Of a DNA stretch of 64,000 bases, positions 54,731 to 62,629 are shown piece by piece. The stretch is from Motilibacter rhizosphaerae (GTDB taxonomy: Bacteria > Actinomycetota > Actinomycetes > Motilibacterales > Motilibacteraceae), in assembly GCF_004216915.1 (NCBI RefSeq), contig NZ_SGXD01000001.1, positions 310,001-374,000 of the forward strand. Reading direction: 5' to 3'. Position numbers and translations under genes: made by a program. The notes under the pieces are model-generated. The model made no database searches. It had not been told where the DNA came from and was given only the letters and a program-made list of their open reading frames with translations. How positions within the stretch are numbered: position 1 is the stretch's first letter; every line of letters starts with the position of its first letter.

Positions 54731-56854
54731 TCAGGCCCGCTCGGGCTCGATGTCCTCGGGGTAGCGGTTGGGGCCGGCCTCCGGGGGCCGCGGGCGGTCC
54801 TGCGGGTGCAGCCGGACGGCCACCAGCGCGACGTCGTCCTCCGCGCGCCCGGGCACCAGCCTCGCCAGCACCTGGTCGCAGAGCCCGTCGAGGTCCAGGT
54901 CCTGTGCCGCGAGCTCGGCGAGCACCTCCTGCAGCCGCGAGAGCCCGTCGTCGAGGGACTGGCCGCGCCGCTCCACGAGCCCGTCGGTGTAGAGCAGCAC
55001 GGTGGCTCCACGCTCCACGGTCACGACGTGCTCGCCGCGCGGGCTCCCGCTGTCGATGCCGAGGAGGAGGTCGGGGTCCCCGTCCTCGAGCACGAGCACG
55101 CTCCGGTCGGGGAGGACGACCATGGGCGGCGGGTGGCCGGCGTTGGACCAGCGCAGCCGCGAGACGCCCTCCTCGCGCTCCTCCGGCGTCTGCTCGACGC
55201 GCGCGACCACGGCGGTGGCGGTGACCTCGAGCGCCAGCGTGCGCATGGCGGCGTCGACGTCGGCGAGCACCCCGGCCGGGCCGGCGCCGGTGGTGACGGC
55301 GATCGCCCGCAGGACCGTACGGACCTGGCCCATCGCCGCCGCGGCCGCGGTGTCGTGCCCGATGACGTCGCCGATGACGAGCACCGTGCTGCCGTGGCGC
55401 TGGAAGAAGGCGTCGTACCAGTCGCCGCCCACCTGCGCGGCCTCCGCCGCCGGCAGGTAGCGGACGATGACCTGGACGTGGTCGGGCTCCGGGGGCTCGG
55501 TCAGCAGGGAGCGCTGCAGGGCCTCGGCCAGGTCGCGCTGCTGGCGGTAGAGCCGGCCGCTGTCGAGCGCGAGCCCCGCCCTCCCGGCGAGCTCGCGCAG
55601 CGTGTCGAGGTCCTCCTCGTCCAGGGGACCGCGGTCCGGGCCGTTGAACAGGCTGAGCAGCCCCACGGTGCGCCCGCGCCCGCGCAGCGGCAGGACCACG
55701 AACGACTCGGGGGCGAGCTCGGCCGCGAGCTCCTGGGCCGGGCCCGGCAGGAGCACCCGCTGCAGCGCCGCCGTGCCGTCGCGGCGCACGAGCGCGGGTC
55801 CACCGGTCCGCAGCACGCGGCGGACGTAGGCGTCGTCGGTGAAGGCGGTGAGCCTGGCACCGGCGTACCGGCGGAGCACCGGCAGCCGCTCGGGGTCGAC
55901 GTGCGCCAGCCCCACGTCGCGCAGCCCGCGCGGGCTCGGGGCGCGCTCGTCGTCGTCGACGAGCGAGACGATGCACCAGTCGCCGAGCACCGGCACCACG
56001 AGCTCGGCCAGCCGGGCCACGGCCTCGTCGGCGTCGTGCGTGCTGGTGAGCGCCGACGTCGTCTCGGCCAGCAGGTGCGCCCGCTCCGCTGCCCGCCGCG
56101 CCTGGTCCTGCGCGGCGCGCCGGGCGGTGATGTCGAGGAAGTAGACCGAGAGCCCGTCGGGGTCCGGCCAGGCCTGCACCTCGTACCAGGAGTCCAGCGG
56201 CGGCGGGTAGTACGCCTCGAACGTCGCCGGGCGCCCGCTCTCCACCGCCCCGCGGTAGCGCTCCTCGAACTCCGAGCCCACGGCGTACGGGAACAGCTCC
56301 CACACCACGCCGCCGAGCATGGCCTCGCGCGTCATGCCGAGCAGCCGCTCGGCATGGCCGTTGACGTAGGCGAAGCGCCACTCGCGGTCGAGCAGGAAGA
56401 AGGCGGCGTTCATCGACTCGAGCACGCGGGCGACGCGGGCGTCGGCGTCGCGGGCGGCCGTGGTGTCGTACGCCGCGCCGACGACCCGCACCGCCGTGCC
56501 GCTGGCGTCGCAGAGCGCCCGGCCGCGCGCCGCCACCCAGCGGGTCCTGCCGCCGGGGAGGACCACGCGGTACTCGGCCGCGTAGTCGCCGCAGGTGGCG
56601 ATCGCGCCCTGCAGCGCCGCGGTCACCCGCGCGAGGTCGTCGGGGTGGAGCGTGGCGTTGAAGGCCTCGATGGTGCCGCCGAAGGTCGCGCGGTCGAGCC
56701 CGAACAGCTCGAGCAACCGGTCGTCCCAGGTCAGCGCGCCGGTCCGCAGGTCCCAGTCGAAGGTCCCGACCCCCGCGGCGTCGACGGCGAGCTCGAAGGC
56801 GACCCGGTCGGCGGCCTGCTCGGGGACAGCCGTCCCTGGTGCGCCGTGCGCCAT
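54731..56854 (-). CDS. PAS-PAS-GAF-SpoIIE PP2C-type phosphatase
   Basis: A 707-aa RsbU/RsbP-type regulator. PAS domain 1 (about 20-135, FDWDLRTGALTWDDRLLELFG), PAS 2 (about 145-250), GAF (about 265-430) and SpoIIE phosphatase (about 450-690) with metal Asp residues in VGGDWYDAF, VIGDVIGHD, YTDGLVERRG and DDVAL. It would dephosphorylate an anti-anti-sigma factor in response to a signal. No partner switch genes (RsbV/W) are in the window. ATG 56854 follows AGGAGG. Confidence 0.87.
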   Translation of the reverse strand: MAHGAPGTAVPEQAADRVAFELAVDAAGVGTFDWDLRTGALTWDDRLLELFGLDRATFGGTIEAFNATLHPDDLARVTAALQGAIATCGDYAAEYRVVLPGGRTRWVAARGRALCDASGTAVRVVGAAYDTTAARDADARVARVLESMNAAFFLLDREWRFAYVNGHAERLLGMTREAMLGGVVWELFPYAVGSEFEERYRGAVESGRPATFEAYYPPPLDSWYEVQAWPDPDGLSVYFLDITARRAAQDQARRAAERAHLLAETTSALTSTHDADEAVARLAELVVPVLGDWCIVSLVDDDERAPSPRGLRDVGLAHVDPERLPVLRRYAGARLTAFTDDAYVRRVLRTGGPALVRRDGTAALQRVLLPGPAQELAAELAPESFVVLPLRGRGRTVGLLSLFNGPDRGPLDEEDLDTLRELAGRAGLALDSGRLYRQQRDLAEALQRSLLTEPPEPDHVQVIVRYLPAAEAAQVGGDWYDAFFQRHGSTVLVIGDVIGHDTAAAAAMGQVRTVLRAIAVTTGAGPAGVLADVDAAMRTLALEVTATAVVARVEQTPEEREEGVSRLRWSNAGHPPPMVVLPDRSVLVLEDGDPDLLLGIDSGSPRGEHVVTVERGATVLLYTDGLVERRGQSLDDGLSRLQEVLAELAAQDLDLDGLCDQVLARLVPGRAEDDVALVAVRLHPQDRPRPPEAGPNRYPEDIEPERA

Positions 56855-56921
56855 CGAACCTCCTGCTGCCGGACCGTCGCCGCCAGTGTCCCGCACGACG
56901 GCTCCTGCCTGCGTCGGGTGC

Positions 56922-57698
56922 TCAGCCGCGGGGCGGCAGGCGCAGCCCGGTCAGCCCGCCGTCGACGACGAGCTCGGTGCCCGTCGTCGAGCCGGCCGCC
57001 GGCGAGGCGAGGTACGCGACCGCCGCCGCCACCTCGTCGGCGGAGACCAGCCGGCCGTGCGGCTGGCGCGCCACGAGCGCGGCCCGGGCCGCGACGGGGT
57101 CCTCGGCACCGGCGAGCAGCCGCCCCACCCAGGGGGTGTCGGCGGTGCCGGGGCTGACCGCGTTGACGCGGATGCCCTCGGCCAGCAGGTCGGCGGCCAT
57201 GGCGAGGGTGAGCGAGCGCACCGCCCCCTTGCTCGCGGAGTAGAGGGCGCGCTGCGGCAGCCCGACGGTCGCCGCGATCGAGCACGTGGTGACGATCGCC
57301 GCCGCTGGTGAGCGGCGCAGCGCCGGGAGGGCGGCACGGACGACGCGCACGACGCCCAGCACGTTGGTGTCGAGGACGGCGTGCCACTCGTCGTCGGGGT
57401 TGTCCTCGACGCCGCCCTGCGCGCCGACCCCGGCGTTGCAGACGAGGACGTCCAGGCCGCCGAGCCCCTCGACCGCAGCCGCGACCGCCGCGCGGACCTG
57501 CGCGTCGTCGGCGAGGTCGGCGCGGACCCAGCCCAGGCCGGCGGGTCCCGTCCCGGCGCGGTCGAGCACCGTGACCTGCGTGCCCGCCGCCTGCAGCGTG
57601 CGCGCGACCGCCAGCCCGATCCCGGAGGCGCCGCCGGTGACGAGAGCGCGCCGCGCGGGCGCGCCGGAGGGGATCGGAGGTGCCGCGCTGCCCGTCAC
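56922..57698 (-). CDS. SDR-family oxidoreductase
   Basis: A 258-aa classical short-chain dehydrogenase: TGGASGIGLAVA cofactor loop, NAGVGAQGG, catalytic Ser-Tyr-Lys as TTCSIAATVGLPQRALYSASK, and the C-terminal TGTELVVDGGLTGL of the 3-oxoacyl/sugar-alcohol type. Substrate unknown. GTG 57698. It lies upstream of the SpoIIE gene on the same strand and 14 nt downstream of the GAF gene, so all three may be one transcript. Confidence 0.85.
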   Translation of the reverse strand: MTGSAAPPIPSGAPARRALVTGGASGIGLAVARTLQAAGTQVTVLDRAGTGPAGLGWVRADLADDAQVRAAVAAAVEGLGGLDVLVCNAGVGAQGGVEDNPDDEWHAVLDTNVLGVVRVVRAALPALRRSPAAAIVTTCSIAATVGLPQRALYSASKGAVRSLTLAMAADLLAEGIRVNAVSPGTADTPWVGRLLAGAEDPVAARAALVARQPHGRLVSADEVAAAVAYLASPAAGSTTGTELVVDGGLTGLRLPPRG

Positions 57699-57712
57699 GG
57701 GCCCGAGCGTAG

Positions 57713-58243
57713 TCAGACCGGCGCGTACGCCTGCAGGATCGCGGCGATCTCGGCCGCGCCGCGCTCGAGCACGGCGAGCTCGGTGGGCGTGTACGCGTGG
57801 GGCTCGTCGTGCTGCACGCAGTGAGCGCCCACGACGCGGCCCTCGAAGACGAGCGGGACGCCGGCGTACGCCGCGAGGCCGATCTCGTGGAGCAGCGGGT
57901 TGTCGCCGTGGACGGGGTGCGCGGCGGCGTCCTCCACGACGTACGGGCCGGCCTCCTGGACGGTCCACGGGCACATGGCGAGCTCGGCCGGCACCGGCTC
58001 GTCGTCCTCGTCGACGCCCATCGTGCCGACGACCATGACGGCCGCGTCGAGCACGAGCGTGACGAGGGAGACCGGGGCGTCGAGGGCGAACGCCGTGCGC
58101 TCGGCGACCGCGTCGAGCTGCTCGCGCAGCGGCCCCACCTGGGCCAGCGCGACGCCGACGGCGCGCAGCCGCGCCGGGTCGCCGAGGACCTCCTCGACCG
58201 AGGCCGGGAGGCCCTTCACCACGGTCCCGTCAGCAGCACCCAT
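57713..58243 (-). CDS. GAF-domain protein
   Basis: A 176-aa single-domain GAF sensor (TAFALDAPVSLVTLVLD...FEGRVVGAHCVQHDEPHAYT), of the small-ligand-binding type without an output domain. It probably binds a small molecule and acts through partners such as the phosphatases nearby. ATG 58243. A GGCAAC-N4-GTTGCC palindrome lies 90 nt upstream. Confidence 0.78.
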   Translation of the reverse strand: MGAADGTVVKGLPASVEEVLGDPARLRAVGVALAQVGPLREQLDAVAERTAFALDAPVSLVTLVLDAAVMVVGTMGVDEDDEPVPAELAMCPWTVQEAGPYVVEDAAAHPVHGDNPLLHEIGLAAYAGVPLVFEGRVVGAHCVQHDEPHAYTPTELAVLERGAAEIAAILQAYAPV

Positions 58244-58331
58244 GTCCTACGCCCTCCGGTGGAGCAGCGGCCCGGACGGCTCCGGCCGCCGCAGCGGTCC
58301 GGCGCCCCCGCGCCCGTACGACGGCACGATC

Positions 58332-58347
58332 GGCAACGACCGTTGCC
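58332..58347. promoter_or_regulatory. GGCAAC-N4-GTTGCC palindrome
   Basis: A perfect 6-bp dyad (GGCAACGACCGTTGCC) in the gap between the GDT1-type gene and the GAF gene, 89-104 nt before the GAF start. The only AT-containing dyad in this 159-bp gap, so it may bind a regulator. Confidence 0.3.
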
Positions 58348-58402
58348 TGCATGAGGGGTACGGGCCGGTGTGCGGCCAGGACGACCCCTTCGGCCCAGCG
58401 CC

Positions 58403-59026
58403 TCACGCGAGGCGTACGGCCTCGACCAGCGTCACCACGACGAGCACCGCGCAGACGACCGCGCCCGCGCGCCGGACGGTGGAGAGCCTCAGCCGGGCGA
58501 GCAGCGCCTTGCCGAGCAGCGCGCCCAGCCCGGCCACGACGAGCAGGGCGGCCCAGGCACCGACGAACACCGAGACCGGGTCGTCGTAGCGCGCCGCGAG
58601 CCCGGCGGTGAACAGCTGGGACAGGTCGCCCCACTCAGCGACGAAGATGACGAGGAAGCAGGCGACGACGGCGCGCAGGCCACGGCCCCCGCCGGTGACC
58701 TTGGCCGCGATCTCCTCCTCGGTCTCGGCCTCCTCCTCGTCGGCCGCGGCCGCGCCCCGCCAGAGCAGCACCCCGCCGACCGCGAACAGCAGGGCGGCGG
58801 CCAGCGCCACGGGGAGCTCCGGCAGCCGGGCCAGCAGGCCGCCGGCCGTCACCGCGATGAGGCACTGCACCCCGAAGGCGAGTCCGACGCCGAGCCACGC
58901 CGTCAGCGGCCGGTAGCGCGTCGAGAGCACCAGCGTCGCGATGAACGTCTTGTCGGGCAGCTCGAGCAGGAGCAGCGGGAGGAAGGCCGTCGCGACGACG
59001 GCGAGGTCGAGTCCGAGCAGGTGCAC
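58403..59026 (-). CDS. GDT1/TMEM165-type cation exchanger (UPF0016)
   Basis: A 207-aa membrane protein with two homologous three-helix halves, each led by an E-x-G-D-K/R-S/T-type motif: ELPDKTFIATL near residue 20 and EWGDLSQLF near 140. The family moves Mn2+/Ca2+ against H+. The connecting loop is acidic (ADEEEAETEEE). GTG 59026; the longer frame starts inside non-coding sequence. Both motifs deviate slightly (Gly to Pro; Lys/Arg to Leu). Confidence 0.82.
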   Translation of the reverse strand: MHLLGLDLAVVATAFLPLLLLELPDKTFIATLVLSTRYRPLTAWLGVGLAFGVQCLIAVTAGGLLARLPELPVALAAALLFAVGGVLLWRGAAAADEEEAETEEEIAAKVTGGGRGLRAVVACFLVIFVAEWGDLSQLFTAGLAARYDDPVSVFVGAWAALLVVAGLGALLGKALLARLRLSTVRRAGAVVCAVLVVVTLVEAVRLA

Positions 59027-59072
59027 CGGCCCTAGTGTGCCGGGCTCCGGCCGCTCCTCCTGACGCTGCCGC

Positions 59073-59510
59073 TCAGGAGAGCGCGGTGGTGAGCAGCTCC
59101 ACGACCCGCGCCTCGACCGCGGGGCTCCAGGCCTGCAGCGCGTACGCCACCGGCCAGATGTCACCGTCGTCGAGGTGCGCGCTGTCCTGGAAGCCGAGCG
59201 TCGAGTAGCGGTAGCCGAACTTGCCGGAGTCCTGGAAGAACACGACGGCCTTGCCGTCCTCGCCGGCGTAGGCGGGCATGCCGTACCACGTCTTGGGCGT
59301 GAGCTGCGGCGCCGTCGTCGTCACCGTCACGTGCACCCGCTCGGCGAGCTCGCGGTCGCCGTCCGCCATCTTCGCGATCGCGTCGAGCACCGCCTGCAGC
59401 CCGTCGGCCTTCTTCGCGCCCTTCTTGCCCTCGGCGCGCAGCTCCTCGGCGCGCTCCTTCATCGCCGCGCGCTCCGCCGCGCTGAAGCCGTCGGCCCGGG
59501 TCGTCGTCAT
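59073..59510 (-). CDS. DUF1801 (YdhG/CyaY-like) protein
   Basis: A 145-aa small cytoplasmic protein. A charged N-terminal helix (ERAAMKERAEELRAEGKKG) precedes the DUF1801 core TPKTWYGMPAYAGEDGKAVVFFQDSGKFGYRYSTLGF (written here in part: TWYGMPAYA, VVFFQ). The fold is frataxin-like; members have been linked to iron handling, but the function is not established. ATG 59510 follows GGAGGAG. Confidence 0.78.
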   Translation of the reverse strand: MTTTRADGFSAAERAAMKERAEELRAEGKKGAKKADGLQAVLDAIAKMADGDRELAERVHVTVTTTAPQLTPKTWYGMPAYAGEDGKAVVFFQDSGKFGYRYSTLGFQDSAHLDDGDIWPVAYALQAWSPAVEARVVELLTTALS

Positions 59511-59603
59511 GCTCGCTCCTCCGTCGTCGGCCGACCGCGGTGGTCGGTCTCCGAGCAGGCTAGGACCGACTGCGGCGCCGCGGCTTCTCCGATCCTGACC
59601 AGC

Positions 59604-61685
59604 TCACTCGACGCGCACGACCAGCAGCGCGACGTCGTCCTCGCGCCCCGGCAGCTGGTCGAGCAGGTGCGCCGCCAGCGCGGAGGGCTCCGCAGGCCCG
59701 GCCGCGACGAGCGCGCGCAGCCGGGCCAGGCCGTCGTCGAGGTGCTCGCCCCGCCGCTCGACCAGCCCGTCGGTGTAGGCGACGAGCGTCGAGCCGGCCG
59801 GCAGCGTGCGGCACGCCGTGGTCCGCGGGGCGTCGCGGACGCCGAGCATCACCCCGCCGCCGCCGTCGAGCTGCTCGACGCTGCCGTCGGGGAGCCGGAC
59901 GACGAGCGGCGGGTGGCCGGCGCTGCTCCAGCAGACCGCCCACGGCGCACCGGGCTCGTCCGGCCTCGCCAGCGTCGCGTACGCAGCGGTGGCGAGCGTG
60001 CCGATGCCGAGCCCGGCGAGCAGCCGGTCGACCCGCTCGAGCACGACACCGGGAGCTGCGCCGGCGCGCCGGCGCTCCCCCTCGGCGCGGGCGCGGTAGC
60101 TCGTGTCCCAGGCGCAGGCGCGGAGCAGGCCGCGCAGGTGGCCCATCGCCCCGGCCGCGAGGGTGTCGTGCCCGACGACGTCGCCGATCGCCAGACCCGT
60201 GCTGCCGTCCGGGAGCGGGACGAGCTCGTAGAAGTCGCCACCGACGTCGGCGGCGCTGTCACTCGGCTGGTACGCCGCGGCCGCCGTGATCCCCGGCACG
60301 GCCGGCAGCTCGGGCAGCAGGCTGCGCTGGAGCACCTCGGCGATCCGGTGCTGGGCGGTGTAGAGCAGCGCGTTGTCGAGGGCGAGCCCGGCGCGCGCCC
60401 CGAGGTCGACGGCGATCTGCAGGTCGCGCTCGCTGAAGGCGGGGCGATCGGCGCCGCGGAACAGCCCGAGGGCGCCGACGATGTGGTGGCGACCGGGCAG
60501 GGGGACGTACATCGCGGAGCGGGCGCCGAGCCGCTCGGTCATGTCGAGGACGTAGGACGGGGCCCAGGCCGTGCGCTGGGCCCGGCGCGAGCGACCGTCG
60601 TAGTCGGCGTAACGGCGCGGCCCCCCACCGGTGAGCAGCCCGGCGAACAGCGTGCTGTAGCTCGTCGTGCCGAGCACCTCGGCCTCGTAGCGCCGGAGGA
60701 ACGCCGGGTCCGCGTCGGGGTGGCGGGCGAGGACCCGGTCCATCGTCCCGGGCCGCTCGCTGGTGACGAGCAGCGCCCAGTCCGCGAGCGCCGGCACCAC
60801 GAGGTCGGCGAGCCGGTCGACCGTCTCCCCCACCTCGAGCGAGGCGGTGAGCCGCTCGCCCGCGGTGGAGAGCAGCTCGACCTGCGCCTCCGCCGACGCC
60901 GCGTCCTCGCGGGCGACGCGCTCGGCGGAGACGGCCTGGTCGCGCTCGCGTCCCGCCTGCTCGGCCTGCACGAGCGCGGTGACGTCGGTCTGCACCGCGG
61001 CGTACCAGGCCAGCTCGCCGTGCGTGCCGTAGACGGGCGTGACGCCGAGGCGGTTCCAGAACCCGGTGCCGTCCTTGCGGTAGTTGAGCAGGGTCACCGT
61101 GGTGTCGCGCCCGGCGGTGATCGCCTCGCGCACCTGGCGCCGGCTCCGCGGGTCGGTGTGCGGGCCCTGCAGGAAGCGGCAGTTGCGCCCGACGACCTCC
61201 TCGGCGGCGTAGCCGGTGACGACGGTGAACCCCGGGCTCACCCAGACCAGCGGCGCGTCGGGCTTGCGCGCGTCCGCCAGGCAGAAGGCGGTGCCGGTGG
61301 CGAGGACCGGTGCGTGCTGCACCTCGACGCTGTCCGCGCGCCCGGGCTGGTGGGCCGAGCGCGCGGGCAGCGGGAGCAGGACGAGCAGGACGCCGACGGG
61401 CACGGGCATCGCGATCATCCAGTGCGGCCGCCGGGCCGCGCCGACGAGGACCTCCTGCACGGGCACCACGGACGCGGAGACGACCCGGTCGAGCAGCGGC
61501 GTCGGGGAGAGCGGCACGGGTTCGCGCAGCTCCGCCGCCGCCGCCCAGAGCCGCAGCGGCGCGGGCAGGGCGGTCTCGGGGGCGAGCCGGCCGGCCGGCG
61601 CGTTCGCCGCGACGACCGCGTCGGTGGCGGGGTCGACGACGAGGACGGCGGGCAGGTCCGGGGCAGCGACGGACAGGTCGAGCAC
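59604..61685 (-). CDS. LOV-GAF-SpoIIE PP2C phosphatase (blue-light-type sensor)
   Basis: A 693-aa protein. A divergent PAS-like N-terminus (1-110) precedes a LOV domain (about 130-240) with the photoactive cysteine in GRNCRFLQG (Cys169) and the flavin-binding NYRKDGTGFWN. A short coiled region, a GAF domain (about 280-440) and a SpoIIE phosphatase (about 460-690) follow, with metal ligands VGGDFYEL, AIGDVVGHD, YTDGLVERRG and DDVAL. Blue light would switch the phosphatase and thus a partner-switching pathway. GTG 61685 has GGAGG 6 nt upstream; the frame to 61802 is not needed. Confidence 0.88.
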   Translation of the reverse strand: MLDLSVAAPDLPAVLVVDPATDAVVAANAPAGRLAPETALPAPLRLWAAAAELREPVPLSPTPLLDRVVSASVVPVQEVLVGAARRPHWMIAMPVPVGVLLVLLPLPARSAHQPGRADSVEVQHAPVLATGTAFCLADARKPDAPLVWVSPGFTVVTGYAAEEVVGRNCRFLQGPHTDPRSRRQVREAITAGRDTTVTLLNYRKDGTGFWNRLGVTPVYGTHGELAWYAAVQTDVTALVQAEQAGRERDQAVSAERVAREDAASAEAQVELLSTAGERLTASLEVGETVDRLADLVVPALADWALLVTSERPGTMDRVLARHPDADPAFLRRYEAEVLGTTSYSTLFAGLLTGGGPRRYADYDGRSRRAQRTAWAPSYVLDMTERLGARSAMYVPLPGRHHIVGALGLFRGADRPAFSERDLQIAVDLGARAGLALDNALLYTAQHRIAEVLQRSLLPELPAVPGITAAAAYQPSDSAADVGGDFYELVPLPDGSTGLAIGDVVGHDTLAAGAMGHLRGLLRACAWDTSYRARAEGERRRAGAAPGVVLERVDRLLAGLGIGTLATAAYATLARPDEPGAPWAVCWSSAGHPPLVVRLPDGSVEQLDGGGGVMLGVRDAPRTTACRTLPAGSTLVAYTDGLVERRGEHLDDGLARLRALVAAGPAEPSALAAHLLDQLPGREDDVALLVVRVE

Positions 61686-61792
61686 GGGCCACCTCCGCCC
61701 CGCGCCGAGCTGCACGGACCGCCAGCGTACGGCGCCGTACCGCACCGGTGTGCCGCTGGTGCTGCTACGACGCGATCGGGTAGGACGTGGGC

Positions 61793-62629
61793 GTGTCCCC
61801 ACGCAACCGCGAGCTCCGGTACTGCGGCCGGCACGGCCATGTGACGTACGCGCCGGCCGAGCCCGCCCTCGCCGCCCGCCTCCACGCCGACACCCCGCTG
61901 GGCGAGGCGTGGCGGTGCCTGCGCTGCGGCGACTTCGCCCTGGGCGCGCCCGCCGGGTCGGGCCCGGCGTCCGAGGCCCCCGTCCCCGCCCGCGGCAAGG
62001 CCCTGCGCCAGCTCGTCATCCTGCGCGTGCTGGCGGTCGAGCGCATCGTGCGCGGGCTGGTGCTCGTCGCCGCGGCGTACGGCATCCACCGCTTCGCGAG
62101 CGCCCAGCGCGCCCTGCGCGACTCGTTCGGCCACCTGCTGCCGGCGGCCCGCCCGCTTGCCGACCGGCTCGGCGTCGACCTGGACCAGAACACGCTGGTC
62201 AAGGAGGCGACCAAGGCGCTGCACGCCGGCCAGGGCACGCTCAACCTCGTCGCGCTCGGCGTCCTGCTCTACGGCCTGCTCGAGGGCACCGAGGGCGTCG
62301 GGCTGTGGCTCGCGAAGCGCTGGGGCGAGTACCTCACGGTCGTCGGCACGGCGGCGTTCCTGCCGCTGGAGGTGCACGAGCTGACGAAGTCCGTGACGGC
62401 GACGAAGGTCGTGACGTTCCTCATCAACGTCGCCGCCGTGGTCTACCTCGTCTGGGCCAAGCGCCTGTTCGGCGTGCGCGGCGGCACCGGCGCGTACGAG
62501 CAGGAGCTGCGCGGCCAGAGCCTGCTCGAGGTCGAGGCGTCGGCCGGCGAGGGCGGCGGGCTCGGATCCGGCCGGGACGTCGGCATGTCCGACCGGCAGC
62601 CCACGTCGGCGGAGGCGCCGCACGCCTAG
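61793..62629 (+). CDS. DUF2127 membrane protein
   Basis: A 278-aa protein. An N-terminal cytoplasmic part carries two CxxH/CxxC-type pairs (CGRHGH; CLRCGD) that may bind zinc, followed by DUF2127 helices (LVLVAAAYGIHRF, LNLVALGVLLYGLLEGTEGVGLWL, VVTFLINVAAVVYLVWAKRLFG). Function unknown. GTG 61793 or 61787 may be the start. Its TAG and the convergent kinase's TAG share the bases CTAG. Confidence 0.78.
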   Translation: MSPRNRELRYCGRHGHVTYAPAEPALAARLHADTPLGEAWRCLRCGDFALGAPAGSGPASEAPVPARGKALRQLVILRVLAVERIVRGLVLVAAAYGIHRFASAQRALRDSFGHLLPAARPLADRLGVDLDQNTLVKEATKALHAGQGTLNLVALGVLLYGLLEGTEGVGLWLAKRWGEYLTVVGTAAFLPLEVHELTKSVTATKVVTFLINVAAVVYLVWAKRLFGVRGGTGAYEQELRGQSLLEVEASAGEGGGLGSGRDVGMSDRQPTSAEAPHA

